64,000 nt of DNA from Cristatella mucedo. Its lineage: Eukaryota > Bryozoa > Phylactolaemata > Cristatellidae. A program made the translations under genes and the position numbers. Within the stretch, counting starts at the first letter, position 1; each line of letters begins with the position of its first letter. The notes under the pieces are model-generated. The model did not search any database, was not told where the DNA came from, and saw only the letters and a list, made by a program, of their open reading frames with translations. Below are positions 50,001 through 52,694 of this stretch, one piece after another. The stretch is from the NCBI GenBank assembly GCA_009760855.2, contig WPIO01000030.1, positions 60,001 through 124,000 of the forward strand, read 5' to 3'.

Positions 50001-52694
50001 GAACCTCGCCACTGTGCACAGCTGAAAGGTCGATCAAGTAATCCCATGGCTGTAGACGGTTGTTCCACTGTAAACTTAGCATCCACCTTCAATCAAAAAG
50101 CCTCAAACTCGTATTCAATAAGTAGGAAATCAGATCAACGTACGTGCTAACAAGAAAACTATCATTCACTAGACAGTACTCGCTTGCAGAGCATATGTAG
50201 AGCATATGCTTATCGACATCACGTGCAACCGAGAAAGTTATGACAGAAACATGCTCAACGATACAAGCAGACATGGCCAATTGAGGTTGCATTGAAAAAA
50301 TTTCTGGCAGTACAACAAATGTGTATAAGCCTGTGAGAACGTCAGATAGTCAATCCTATTAAATACACTTCCTTGGTTCATTCAGGAGTCTCAGCAACAA
50401 AGTCATTTGTTCTTTGCCAGCATCAAGAGTCTTGCTTGAAAACGGGAAGTGGATCTGAAAACGTGTCCAAAAAGCTGACCCAATGCTGATTGCACCCAGG
50501 CAGAAGGCTAAAGTAAGGTACAACCAGGCAGTTGGCCAGCCTGATCAAAATAGACAGTCACTTCAGCAGCTTGTCGCTGCCGGCGGAAGTATGCGGCAGT
50601 ATGCCAATTATCACTGGAATACGTTGAATGCAGCCGTCGCCTAGTCCCAGCATGCATCTTATGCTGCTGCACAGCCAGCAAATAACCGAGGTGTGCATCA
50701 CTCTGACTGGTCACTGATTGAGGATGGAAAAACAGTGCCGGTAAACCGAGTCATTCTCAGCAAGTCCGACTTGATACTAAATAGTTCCGATCGATGCTTT
50801 GGAACCAGTTGAGTGTCCAGACGCACTAAGACAAGGCAACGACAGGTTAGGCCAAAAGTACAAGGACTGTAACCGCAACAGCTCAGTCTATCACTGCGAG
50901 AAACTACCCTGCAGACACAAAAATAATTTTTGCACAAAGTCTGGACGGGCTAGCTATTGCCTAGCAAAGACTATAGGATAGGTCAGCAAGTCCTATTAAA
51001 CAACCGGGTCGGAAAGCAAGCAGATACCGAGCTCCTTGAACATGCACGGCTGCCAACGAGCGAAAGCTCCACTGCTGCCGGAGTGCTTCCGGCTCGCGAG
51101 TGAGCTCACATGCATACCGCGAGGTGCATGCTCACAACGGAAGCGGAAAGACATGCCCCTACTGCCGATGCAGCAGCTCAGGGGCGACTGCTGCCCACTA
51201 GCTGCATAGCTGGCGGCTGCCACTGCACGAAACACAGCCGACAGAGAAAACGCACAGCTAGCACAGGCAGCAGCATACCGAAGACTCGTTGACGACGTCG
51301 ACGACCTTTTGCCGCGACTGGCCTATGGGTGTGGGGCCGAAGTGCAGCTCGGTGTCTTTGCTGCCAAGAAGGACTCCATTGGAGCGCAGCTGCAGGAAAG
51401 GGTACTTTCCAGTTCCCAGCAGCACGGTCGTGGCCTGACATTCGAAGGCTCTCCCGTACATGCATTTAGCTTCACACTGATACACCAGTGCATCCTAGAA
51501 GTGAGGAAACCGATGTGATCCTTTGCACTTGCCAGCATAGCAACAAGAAAGTCTACCTGAACTGTGTGCACCGACATCCGGGGGGGCCCCCATTCAATAA
51601 CATGACAGTCGGCGAGCGGCACATCGGCGCACTGCATACTCGTGGCTAGCTAGAGTGACAAAATGTCTGTCGCATCGTCAAATGGCGACTAGCAGTGGGC
51701 ATGCCACGCGTGCACCAGCTGCCGATTAGCCCGGATATCATGCACCGTCGACTGCGACTGCGATCCTCCTACCTGCGGTCTGAATGTTACGGTCATTGCA
51801 TAGCTTTCGAACGGCTCCAGGTGACCTTCGGGAGGCTCAATGAAGAATGGATCTTGAACGATCCATTTGAAAGGCGTATCGAGCTCGCTGGAATTACCAA
51901 ACACACAACTCTCCAAAGTATGAACGAATGCCGGCTCGGCAGCACCGTGCAAGGTCACCACACTGCAAGGCCACTTCGTAAGAAAGAGATGCACTCTACA
52001 TGCCTTCTGTTAGTTATCAAGAAGGTGCACCGAGCTTCGTCCTTGATCGCTGCAAAGCCGCAGGCAACGTTTTTCGGCATGCTGACTTCGAACCTTGGCA
52101 GAACTGCCGTGATTGGCACATCGAACACCTCATCCTGAAAAAAAGCAAGTACCACCGTGAACACCATCGGCTCCACCACCGCCTCGGCCACGTCGCTACC
52201 AACGCAAGCCCGATGTTCTATCGAACTTACGAAGACGTTAAACTGTATAGTGTCTTCGTATGTATTCTTCTCTAGCGGCCTGAATGTCACCGGGAGGCTG
52301 TAACTGGTGCCTGCGCTCAAAACAATGGTCTTCGGGTAGAGCGTGGTAAAGAATCTCGTCTTGGGGGCCCTGCAACGAGTTTTTTTCGCTCGGTCGGTCG
52401 CGGCGTTTTCAGAGCGGATGCAGGAGGCTTCTCTCGCCTAAATTCTTCATCGCGCTCGGCAGCGGTGAGCTTAGTAGCCAGAGTTCAAACAAGAGCTTAC
52501 TTGTATTGGACTTTCAAGGTTTTGACTTGAATATTTTTCAGGATTATGTTTTTCGTGTACTCCCGCCCGGGCTCCCAGCCCTGGTATGTGATATCTGGAA
52601 GCGTTTCTATTCCGAATGCGTACACCTTTTTCCTGGGTGCTTCCGCTATGACAGGCATTTGTGCAGAGCCAGGAGTGGCGGCCAGAGCAAGCGA
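5465..52694 (-). CDS. CFAP65: CFAP65 (CCDC108) orthologue, 29 exons reconstructed, 5' end open
   Basis: Cilia- and flagella-associated protein 65, an axonemal protein made of repeated MSP/ASH (ASPM-SPD2-Hydin) beta-sandwich domains. In vertebrates it is needed for sperm flagella and motile cilia. Exons in transcript order: 52694-52501, 52369-52231, 52134-52004, 51887-51773, 51494-51279, 50086-49970, 49888-49780, 49001-48736, 45285-45157, 45049-44981, 44316-44227, 37040-36914, 36818-36733, 34838-34543, 34379-34232, 34129-33743, 29563-29398, 28617-28175, 25771-25632, 25212-25128, 24805-24647, 23057-22755, 22256-22098, 22011-21871, 14900-14553, 8443-8085, 7906-7790, 6789-6542, 5598-5465. All phases agree; the total is 5,421 nt, against about 1,925 residues in human. 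Signature segments in order are GWEPGREYTKN, FRPLEKNTYED, NHTKGKI, EIYNGGSVPV, RQKVEFTITE and EASNGEF. HYDIN was considered but the residue-level order fits CFAP65. The first exon may be missing; an internal ATG lies at 52658. Residue numbers in the exon entries refer to this 1,806-residue partial product. Confidence 0.93.
5599..6541 (-). other. last CFAP65 intron, otherwise unassigned
   Basis: A GC-rich 0.94 kb intron with overlapping short ORFs on both strands that do not resemble proteins. A decayed tRNA-like stretch with a box-B-like GAGTTTGAGTCCTG lies near 5818-5835, probably SINE family 2. A small exon here is not excluded. Confidence 0.6.
6542..6789 (-). CDS. CFAP65: CFAP65 exon (residues 1680-1762), C-terminal tail
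   Basis: The acceptor is cgcctgtag. It encodes RALVDDVSFHGAVEDL and TPYFRQLGEQ, matching vertebrate NFHEAV and VPYFRQF, then an Arg/Ser/Pro-rich stretch in place of the long Glu-rich tract of mammals. The donor at 6541 (gtggca) fits the phase of the last exon; an alternative donor at 6701 (gtgcgc) does not. The 3' edge is therefore less certain. Confidence 0.7.
6790..7789 (-). other. CFAP65 intron, nothing recognised
   Basis: About 1.0 kb between the last two tail exons. A few short ORFs occur on both strands. I see no repeat family, RNA or coding match. Confidence 0.6.
7790..7906 (-). CDS. CFAP65: CFAP65 exon (residues 1641-1679)
   Basis: The acceptor is atattgcag and the donor gtaact; 117 nt, phase 2 to 2. 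It encodes SLKTDRASQNLPSSSSPRK, then EKELVVGVIGNVL, matching the vertebrate helix KQLLVDILTTIIRGL, which continues in the next exon. Confidence 0.85.
8085..8443 (-). CDS. CFAP65: CFAP65 exon (residues 1522-1640), linker region
   Basis: The donor gtggac is clear; the start uses an in-frame TAG acceptor (gattcgctag), the only phase-0 choice found. Contains LQTLPPI, matching vertebrate KTLPPI, then HLGATARTHGVVEFQESFPG and YGRFFVDR, matching vertebrate LTARAHATDYF and FPCHFLHRE. The 5' boundary may move, and an extra small exon in the preceding 6.1 kb intron is possible. Confidence 0.72.
8872..9090. repeat. two tandem copies of a ~121-bp unit
   Basis: 8872-8970 and 8993-9090 share gacccggctcc versus gacccagctcc, cacctagctcagg versus cacctagttcagg, gctttgtgca, and the identical end ggagatggaccgactaatgt. 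Period about 121 bp, a diverged direct duplication in the CFAP65 intron. Confidence 0.75.
9238..9428. repeat. GA microsatellite with GACA interruptions
   Basis: Nearly uninterrupted (GA)n with gagaca and gagact variants in the first half. It produces long Ser/Leu ORFs on the minus strand that are artefacts. Confidence 0.97.
9985..10160 (-). repeat. SINE family 2, tRNA-derived
   Basis: Minus-strand reading has a box-A-like TGGCACACTAGG and a perfect box B GGTTCGATTCC, in a head of about 80 bases, followed by a body ending with gattcaacagcctctttttg on the plus strand. Distinct from family 1 in head and body. Confidence 0.75.
10527..10564. repeat. AT dinucleotide repeat at a LINE 3' end
   Basis: A run of (AT)n immediately next to the family A tail that begins near 10565 (gatatagcaccctcagagaa). 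Confidence 0.95.
10565..11180 (-). repeat. LINE family A, 3' fragment
   Basis: Starts with the 3' hairpin tail and continues into the reverse-transcriptase C-terminus (minus strand, about 10830-11160): ARRVCLERRSCH and HSLLGSFI-type readings of the conserved region. Frameshifted throughout. Confidence 0.75.
11648..11816 (-). repeat. SINE family 2 copy
   Basis: The plus strand reads gctgattcaacagcctcttt at the start and ends in ccttacctagtgtgccacca. The tRNA-like head is on the minus strand. About 85-90 per cent similar by eye to the copy at 9985. Confidence 0.72.
11839..11919. repeat. AT microsatellite, about 80 bp
   Basis: Uninterrupted alternating AT between a SINE 2 copy and a SINE 1 copy. 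Probably grown from the A/T-rich 3' end of the SINE 1 insertion that abuts it. Confidence 0.97.
11918..12050 (-). repeat. SINE family 1 copy
   Basis: Tail motif (cagcaccttatgagaact, ctctatccaggcgcttta) then gcagggctcgac and gggtcaaaccagt, the reverse complement of the tRNA-like head. Confidence 0.68.
12486..13585 (-). mobile_element. LINE family A, 5'-truncated, well-preserved C-terminal RT ORF
   Basis: The plus strand starts with (AAT)n and the tail hairpin. The minus strand carries about 280 codons of CR1/L2-type ORF2 C-terminal region from FDPSQPSSTS through MAANFLKLNDDKTN, GVIFQSDLSLDDHIS, LVHAFVTSRLDFCN, VQNSAARLVCRERR and LHWLPVKQRIDFKVL. It is almost identical to copies at 17836-18800 and 26660-27660, so insertion was recent. 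It abuts a copy in the opposite orientation at about 13585. Confidence 0.88.
13586..14010 (+). repeat. LINE family A 3' fragment, head-to-head with the previous copy
   Basis: Plus-strand LKSFGDRAFSSYAPKAWNS region, 3' untranslated part, hairpin (gcgcctagaaagagatc, ttctctgaggg) and (ATT)n near 13990. Opposed to 12486-13585 and sharing sequence at the junction. Confidence 0.8.
14024..14275 (-). repeat. LINE family B 3' fragment
   Basis: Begins taactccacaaagtcatata, then the conserved block gggtgttacg, ggctttcggtacg, tagccaacagacttc. The same block occurs at 22359, 26465, 38795, 60315 and 63755. Confidence 0.75.
14553..14900 (-). CDS. CFAP65: CFAP65 exon (residues 1406-1521)
   Basis: 348 nt, acceptor tttgtag, donor gtaaac. 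It encodes VLPPTGTLGPHE, the last MSP-type strands, DIDLLCEVVDESLMAAYRK and WENECERQKVEFTITE. The final block matches vertebrate VRQEVEFTITD, the charged helical segment after the last repeat. Confidence 0.94.
15170..15472 (-). repeat. two adjacent SINE family 2 copies
   Basis: About 15185-15300 and 15318-15472 each carry gcaataaaggat, the reverse complement of box B (gactcaaacccacgacct, gactcgaacctacgacct) and a box-A-like end. Both lie in minus orientation, close to direct tandem. Confidence 0.65.
16135..17065 (-). repeat. decayed LINE family A copy
   Basis: Minus-strand matches such as KISAYLDKDTRAKLVYAF and SAGRLVNREHQD correspond to family A IRACLDKDTTSKLVHAF and SAARLVCRERRS. Heavily mutated. 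Confidence 0.6.
17300..18825 (+). mobile_element. LINE family A (CR1/L2-like), longest RT-bearing copy
   Basis: A non-LTR retrotransposon fragment with the reverse-transcriptase core. Plus strand: QSGFRANHSTESALL, LLVLLDLSAAFDTIDH, GIPQGSVLG, then the catalytic YADD at 17728-17739, followed by FLKLNDDKTNLLVMG, NLGVIFQSDLS and the conserved LHWLPVKQRIDFKVL tail. An in-frame TAG near 17586 and a one-base shift before YADD show it is dead. It ends with the hairpin gcgcctagagagagattaag, ttctctgagggcgc and (ATT)n at about 18825. No endonuclease domain is present, so it is 5'-truncated. Confidence 0.9.
18885..19270 (-). repeat. LINE family A 3' fragment, decayed
   Basis: Starts with ATAATAAG repeats and tail cccaagtgaaataatttgct, ggcactttac, then a degenerate version of the ORF end (gtctccaatggatttgaggt). 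Confidence 0.6.
19858..19992 (-). repeat. SINE family 1 copy
   Basis: tcatttgtttagcgccctca, gaaaacttaatctct, then gcagggctcgaacccacgac and ctgagccaaatcatgct. Box B on the minus strand is GGTTCGAGCCC. Confidence 0.7.
20420..20795 (+). repeat. LINE family B fragment
   Basis: Plus-strand FLKLNDDKTKLLLVGHPKRV, then LNLGVVFDRYLNFKSF and SASHHA-like readings parallel the family B copy at 60982-61257 (LNDDTTELLLIRHPKPVAG, NLGVVFDSCLNFKSF). Broken by stops. Confidence 0.7.
20810..21205 (-). repeat. LINE family A 3' fragment
   Basis: Tail hairpin (aaagcaccctcagagaactc, tctttctaagcgctttac) and the ORF end block (gagttccaggctttgggagc, cggtctccaaaggattt). Inserted next to the family B fragment in the opposite direction. 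Confidence 0.8.
21206..21870 (-). other. CFAP65 intron part, nothing recognised
   Basis: About 0.66 kb of unique-looking sequence between a LINE fragment and the exon ending at 21871. No repeat or coding match seen. Confidence 0.5.
21871..22011 (-). CDS. CFAP65: CFAP65 exon (residues 1359-1405)
   Basis: The acceptor is acttttcag and the donor gtaagt; 141 nt, phase 0 to 0. It encodes KLVLSHERLSFGNLPLFCR, AIFLRNVS and VSYAWHV, matching vertebrate VFLSQSHISLGNIP and LFLNNIS. A 7 kb repeat-packed intron follows. Confidence 0.92.
22098..22256 (-). CDS. CFAP65: CFAP65 exon (residues 1306-1358)
   Basis: The acceptor is tttgcag and the donor gtaact; 159 nt, phase 0 to 0. It encodes IDIPILAHNAETTLITFVG, VGYDKTVMGETMPLN, matching vertebrate VDVPIHI, LIHFQGVGYNPHMMGDTAP. 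Confidence 0.92.
22359..22575 (-). repeat. LINE family B 3' fragment inside a CFAP65 intron
   Basis: taatgtatctccgtctgtaa, ctccacaaagtaatacagac, ggctttcggtacgcattggg. Lies only 180 bases downstream of the conserved exon ending at 22755, whose ORF reads on into it. Confidence 0.8.
22755..23057 (-). CDS. CFAP65: CFAP65 exon (residues 1205-1305), best conserved
   Basis: 303 nt, acceptor atttgaag, donor gtaaag. It encodes INFAGVTVEKDKPYLHFAS, VYEIYNGGSVPVRYEL, FEHPIFSCANPVG, IEWRFSPLEAKTYK. This is the most conserved block in the gene (vertebrate IYELYNGGSVPVTYE, FSPIEAKTY). The ORF reads on past the donor into the adjacent LINE remnant and ends there. Confidence 0.95.
23058..24646 (-). other. 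CFAP65 intron, nothing recognised
   Basis: 1.6 kb with short ORFs only and no clear match to the local LINE or SINE families. Confidence 0.55.
24647..24805 (-). CDS. CFAP65: CFAP65 exon (residues 1152-1204)
   Basis: The acceptor is ttttgtag and the donor gtatgt; 159 nt, phase 0 to 0. It encodes IRVMDNKLFNVEPKKGRLQPG, a FTYKH strand, MIGEDRLSVLLKLSRGREIL. It is close to vertebrate MRVQDNCLFSISPKAGSL and FKVSHGREIL. Confidence 0.94.
25128..25212 (-). CDS. CFAP65: CFAP65 exon (residues 1123-1151)
   Basis: The acceptor is ttcacag and the donor gtgaca. The first base completes Trp, then EFLYPSDLQMELDYWADAG and ELNEDELHE follow, matching vertebrate FLLPSDQRIDVELWAEQAELN. The 85-nt length keeps phase. 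Confidence 0.92.
25632..25771 (-). CDS. CFAP65: CFAP65 exon (residues 1077-1122)
   Basis: The acceptor is aaattttcag and the donor gtgagc. It encodes a variable Cys/Arg lead, then AVLDFNFAAAPIDSAPFNA and VENVGAVPSEW. LDFNFAAAP matches vertebrate LDFNFGAAP. Ends with two bases of the Trp codon. Confidence 0.9.
26465..26605 (-). repeat. LINE family B 3' fragment
   Basis: ataatgtaatgctttt, gtctgtaactccacaaagtc, ggctttcggtatgaaacgg. Short and diverged. Confidence 0.65.
26660..27660 (-). mobile_element. LINE family A, recent 5'-truncated copy
   Basis: The minus strand is open for about 250 codons from MAANFLKLNDDKTK to HLFRTAFSGSL, and nearly identical to 12715-13465 by eye. It runs from the 3' tail with AATAATAAT to a (GA)n tract at 27687 that interrupts its 5' side. 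Confidence 0.88.
27687..27784. repeat. GA microsatellite
   Basis: (GGGA)n grading into a pure (GA)n run, directly at the truncated 5' side of the LINE copy at 26660-27660. Confidence 0.97.
28175..28617 (-). CDS. CFAP65: CFAP65 exon (residues 929-1076), largest exon
   Basis: 443 nt, acceptor cttctgcag, donor gtgttc. It starts FHLDEPEGQLAARS, aligned without gaps to vertebrate LQLDRTEGSMPPRS, then VSYRFAIAYELL, an Arg/Asp-rich insert, VFPQLRVTDARV and LWNLLQLDSLNMFLASDP, matching vertebrate LWRLFSLDLLNSYLERDP. GC-rich, with long antisense ORFs that are shadows. Confidence 0.92.
28685..28830 (-). repeat. LINE family B fragment
   Basis: cactcaaagcctaagcggcc, ccaaacaaacttcatct, agagggtgagaagcatagct resemble the family B 3' block. 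It sits just upstream of the exon that starts at 28617. Confidence 0.6.
29398..29563 (-). CDS. CFAP65: CFAP65 exon (residues 874-928)
   Basis: The acceptor is gctgcag and the donor gtacgt. It encodes YVDFGDVVVGSSETR, then VLVNNADCTLHYRLLVEQ, matching vertebrate LAFGNVLVNSK and LLNDGNCTLYYRLYLEQ. It ends one base into a codon completed by the next exon. Confidence 0.92.
30058..30165 (-). repeat. LINE family A tail only
   Basis: (AAT)n at 30060-30082, then cacttgataaagcgccctca, gagaacttaatctctctc and gctttacatttgctgtaaag. A very short 3' insertion, only about 100 bases. Confidence 0.8.
30560..31560 (-). repeat. decayed LINE family A copy
   Basis: Minus-strand readings such as LDDHISSAVKSAIFQL and YCKIRACLDKVTTALLVHAF match the family A ORF. 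Many indels. Confidence 0.65.
31706..32160 (+). repeat. single arm of the 47.3-48.3 kb inverted repeat family
   Basis: Shares catcaaacgtcctggagctt, tgtataaaagtcacaggcat, ttgggatacaagtcgcat and gttgcttccggtttac with both arms at 47310-48265. This copy has one arm only. Confidence 0.75.
32385..32575 (+). repeat. LINE reverse-transcriptase fragment
   Basis: agttcagctggatctctcct, cagcatttgataccatcgat encodes QLDLSSAFDTIDH, the RT motif also seen at 17455-17500. Only about 190 bases are recognisable. Confidence 0.65.
32580..33742 (-). other. CFAP65 intron part with an AC-rich tract
   Basis: About 1.2 kb. A CA-rich, CACACG-type low-complexity tract at about 33205-33300 yields long Val/Cys ORFs that are artefacts. 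Otherwise nothing recognised. Confidence 0.55.
33743..34129 (-). CDS. CFAP65: CFAP65 exon (residues 745-873), large
   Basis: 387 nt, acceptor tttgcag, donor gtaagc. It encodes a complete ASH-type repeat: LYLRPTCVGAASS, VKNISRVPLTFDWLVPG, PPHGTIMPNEEQ and FDFTPQRAEKYI. The same order appears in vertebrate CFAP65 (LYFKPTWVGCSS, RLPLQFEW, LIQPNE, FSPLEETKY). Ends after GEGSLGTIL. Confidence 0.94.
34232..34379 (-). CDS. CFAP65: CFAP65 exon (residues 695-744)
   Basis: The acceptor is catttcag and the donor gtgagt; the first base completes Ser. It encodes AKPSLGYICPGQCQIL then HRSSLYININQDEKNIE, matching the vertebrate PTSGLVAPGAHQI and FYLQCN segment (an ASH-domain C-terminal half). Confidence 0.88.
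34543..34838 (-). CDS. CFAP65: CFAP65 exon (residues 597-695)
   Basis: The acceptor is gcttgcag and the donor gtgtgc. It encodes DAPNVFYGAELEGYCYYK, a central VTLTVTG strand and TTMTLHNVGSTPMVYSV. It corresponds to vertebrate YTVELEAFAIYK through YRSLLLVNKD. Ends with two bases of a Ser codon. Confidence 0.9.
34885..35008 (-). repeat. SINE family 1 copy
   Basis: gattttactagcgccccaaa, aactcaatctctatca, catggctcgagcccacgacc, gggctaaaccagg. Box B on the minus strand is GGGCTCGAGCC. Confidence 0.68.
35225..35990 (-). repeat. decayed LINE family A copy
   Basis: Minus-strand SLNFLAACIDDIRTLTATNF and FLELDDDNICLIVMGKPS parallel NSLAACIDDIRTWMAANF and KLNDDKTNLLVMGKPS. Multiple disruptions. Confidence 0.65.
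36068..36185. repeat. compound GA/GT microsatellite
   Basis: A (GA)n run to about 36101 followed by (GT)n to 36185, in the CFAP65 intron. Confidence 0.97.
36733..36818 (-). CDS. CFAP65: CFAP65 exon (residues 568-596), 86 nt
   Basis: The acceptor is ttcttttcag and the donor gtactg. It encodes DSQPFFITPASIDLPPLK, then FRVTFKP, matching vertebrate SDCPFWVTP and VPPLKS. The length of 3n+2 is exactly what is needed to join its neighbours, which supports it strongly despite its small size. Confidence 0.9.
36914..37040 (-). CDS. CFAP65: CFAP65 exon (residues 526-567)
   Basis: The acceptor is ataaccag and the donor gtaagg. It encodes PHVSLDSVYADFGRC, then VLTNHTKGKITVQW. NHTKGKI is identical to the vertebrate motif. 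It ends one base into an Asn codon that the next exon completes. Confidence 0.92.
37939..38009. repeat. CT microsatellite, about 70 bp
   Basis: Uninterrupted (CT)n in the 7.2 kb CFAP65 intron. Confidence 0.97.
38795..39000 (-). repeat. LINE family B 3' fragment
   Basis: aatgtaatgcatctctgtaa, ctccacaaagccacatagac, agtggctttctgtaag, tagccaacagacttcatctc. A facing scrap with similar words lies at 38255-38345 on the other strand. Confidence 0.72.
39585..40240 (-). repeat. LINE family A 3' half
   Basis: Tail hairpin at 39590-39655 and minus-strand ORF remains AVRLVCREQHSSHITPLLTD, LQWFPVKQRIDLLVLSLTF at 39893-40189. Confidence 0.8.
40228..40385 (-). repeat. short LINE family A tail nested beside the previous copy
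   Basis: (AAT)n, then aataaagagccctcagagaa, cttaatctctttctaggtga and tgaatggtaagtaaaatc. Follows the truncated end of the preceding copy with no gap. Confidence 0.75.
40640..40980 (+). repeat. decayed LINE family A copy
   Basis: Plus-strand readings LTNLKSIDDCTFSSHASKTW and LHYTAVAYL match NLKSFGDRAFSSYAPKAW and LHSMAPAYL. Stops and shifts present. Confidence 0.65.
40981..41640 (-). repeat. LINE family A 3' half
   Basis: AATAAT and tail hairpin from 40985, then the minus-strand end TNLKSFGDRALSSYASKAWN and NLHWLPVKQRIDFKV at 41211-41560. It is inserted where the plus-oriented copy at 40640 stops. Confidence 0.82.
41645..43110 (-). other. CFAP65 intron part, nothing certain
   Basis: About 1.5 kb. 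The first 180 bases may be a plus-oriented LINE A scrap (aagtacctagaaaaagattt at 41785). A 10-G run lies near 42620. No coding match. Confidence 0.5.
43112..43262 (+). repeat. SINE family 1 copy
   Basis: agccgagctggtttggccca, box A TGGCCCAGTGC, cacgggctcgagacccgtgg, then tagagattaagttctctggg and gctatacaaataa. Head and tail are both intact by eye. Confidence 0.72.
43263..44226 (-). other. CFAP65 intron part with an unmatched ORF
   Basis: Contains an open minus-strand frame at 44087-43614 (157 codons) with one hydrophobic stretch (LLLFCVLLSVLIIL). It resembles nothing I know, has no acceptor/donor pair consistent with CFAP65, and is left unassigned. Confidence 0.4.
44227..44316 (-). CDS. CFAP65: CFAP65 exon (residues 496-525)
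   Basis: The acceptor is catctgcag and the donor gtgagt; 90 nt, phase 0 to 0. It encodes AEAVEPFCDP and ERYFNDGHHTDIV, placed opposite the vertebrate EFFFDGTSDI segment. Similarity is short, but both splice sites and phase are good. A 7.2 kb intron follows. Confidence 0.75.
44761..44905. repeat. imperfect GCA trinucleotide repeat
   Basis: About 145 bases of GCA/GCAGCA with GTA and GAA variants in the intron between the 23-residue and 30-residue CFAP65 exons. Poly-Ala and poly-Leu ORFs here are artefacts. A related CTG/ACT-rich tract lies at 46655-46800. Confidence 0.9.
44981..45049 (-). CDS. CFAP65: CFAP65 exon (residues 473-495), small
   Basis: A 69-nt exon with acceptor ttttccag and donor gtcagt, phase 0 to 0. 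It encodes LNDMLSSKKL and NGCLMSLP, matching vertebrate DAMLKEKKL and NGALMIPI. Downstream lies a long GCA-rich repeat (44761-44905) inside the intron. Confidence 0.85.
45157..45285 (-). CDS. CFAP65: CFAP65 exon (residues 430-472)
   Basis: The acceptor is ttttttag and the donor gtaaca; 129 nt, phase 0 to 0. It encodes EPLFLDLLGTAHTEVIKPAV then FRTHCDRGLSMFPPE, matching the vertebrate linker LFLDLMGT, KPAIL and YRTHLARGL. A 3.45 kb intron full of repeats separates it from the preceding exon. Confidence 0.92.
45598..46460 (+). repeat. GAT-rich tract and decayed LINE family A
   Basis: gatgatgatgataataatta at 45603-45655 is followed by plus-strand words of the family A ORF (tgatccctccctgatttcca, tccaactcactcaactccat, ctgacatttgcacaagga). 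Strongly decayed. Confidence 0.5.
47310..48265. repeat. long inverted repeat, two arms of ~450 bp
   Basis: The left arm (about 47310-47760) and the reverse complement of the right arm (about 47775-48265) share long exact words, for example gacaaatatgttagaactgg, gggatcggaagttctggcga, tgcttgaagcttgttgaggt and cattcttgtgacttttatac. The arms meet near 47765-47775 with almost no loop. Such a foldback could be a hairpin-type non-autonomous element. A lone arm lies at 31706-32160. Confidence 0.85.
48736..49001 (-). CDS. CFAP65: CFAP65 exon (residues 341-429)
   Basis: The acceptor is tttttag and the donor gtagca. It encodes PLVTLSSNAVNFSLIDVG, then FFQFAIDCSQSVFKI and FCPAHPINYYRQI. The FQFAIDC block is nearly identical to the vertebrate protein, one of the strongest single-exon matches in the gene. 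Confidence 0.93.
49190..49560 (-). repeat. LINE family A 3' fragment
   Basis: aataacaataataatactta, cagtgtcttcagagaactga, atctctctcaaggca, then the ORF end (gtcgggagtgagttccaggc). It occupies the intron between the exons ending at 49780 and starting at 49001. Confidence 0.75.
49780..49888 (-). CDS. CFAP65: CFAP65 exon (residues 305-340)
   Basis: The acceptor is ttccag and the donor gtacga. It encodes ITFKPSIAGATSVDYF then IVTLKCTGSCEG. The ITFKP motif closes one MSP/ASH domain, and the exon ends with one base of the Gly codon completed by the next exon. Collinear with vertebrate TVDYCSI and LKVVGFCRGP. Confidence 0.87.
49970..50086 (-). CDS. CFAP65: CFAP65 exon (residues 266-304)
   Basis: The acceptor is ttgaag and the donor gtgaga; 117 nt, phase 0 to 0. 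It encodes VDAKFTVEQ, then RPFSCAQWRGSVPPGGSI, matching the vertebrate AFSC and GIVLPGE region. The acceptor lacks a strong pyrimidine tract, so the exact start is a little less certain than the exon itself. Confidence 0.82.
50087..51278 (-). other. CFAP65 intron, nothing recognised
   Basis: 1.2 kb. One possible exon-like segment at 50456-50345 on the minus strand was considered and dropped because the neighbouring exons already join in phase and match without it. Confidence 0.55.
51279..51494 (-). CDS. CFAP65: CFAP65 exon (residues 194-265)
   Basis: The acceptor is cttctag and the donor gtatgc; 216 nt, phase 0 to 0. It encodes VYQCEAKCMYG followed by LHFGPTPIGQS and VVDVVNES, the 'FG...VG...' opening of the next ASH-type repeat. 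This corresponds to the vertebrate segment that reads YEVQATCWYG then LYFGSVAVG. Confidence 0.9.
51773..51887 (-). CDS. CFAP65: CFAP65 exon (residues 155-193)
   Basis: The acceptor ttccag precedes one base that completes a Ser codon; the donor gtagga follows FRPQ. It encodes ELDTPFKWIVQDPFFIEPPEG and ends in a VTFRP motif, the standard final strand of an MSP/ASH domain. The reading is open upstream of the chosen acceptor, so the start rests on phase and alignment. Confidence 0.78.
52004..52134 (-). CDS. CFAP65: CFAP65 exon (residues 111-155), GC donor
   Basis: The acceptor ctttttttcag is strong. The exon encodes DEVFDVPITAVLP and ends in TFLITN. No GT donor in the required phase exists at the homologous end. 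The best fit is a GC donor, AG|gcatgt at 52003, which joins to the next exon to give LITNRSELDTPFKW, collinear with vertebrate CFAP65 without gaps. The alternative GT at 51999 would pair only with a poor acceptor. Confidence 0.75.
52231..52369 (-). CDS. CFAP65: CFAP65 exon (residues 65-111)
   Basis: The acceptor is gttgcag and the donor gtaagt. The first base completes the Lys codon of the previous exon. It encodes KTRFFTTLYP and SAGTSYSLPVTFRPLEK, nearly identical in spacing to the vertebrate protein. The following 96-base intron (52230-52135) keeps the frame open, so a single long ORF runs through it. Confidence 0.9.
52501..52694 (-). CDS. CFAP65: CFAP65 exon (residues 1-64), first one identified
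   Basis: The acceptor ctcacag precedes 52694 and the donor gtaagc follows 52501. The exon encodes a short variable lead, then FGIETL and GWEPGREYTKN, the conserved opening of the first vertebrate CFAP65 repeat. It starts in phase 0 and ends with two bases of a Lys codon. An ATG at 52658-52656 could start translation here, but the good upstream acceptor suggests at least one more 5' exon, coding or untranslated. Confidence 0.88.

Noticed and set aside
50345-50456. Extra CFAP65 exon (IHFPFS...)
   Set aside because: Good acceptor, but the exons on either side already join in phase and align without a gap, and no donor closes it convincingly.
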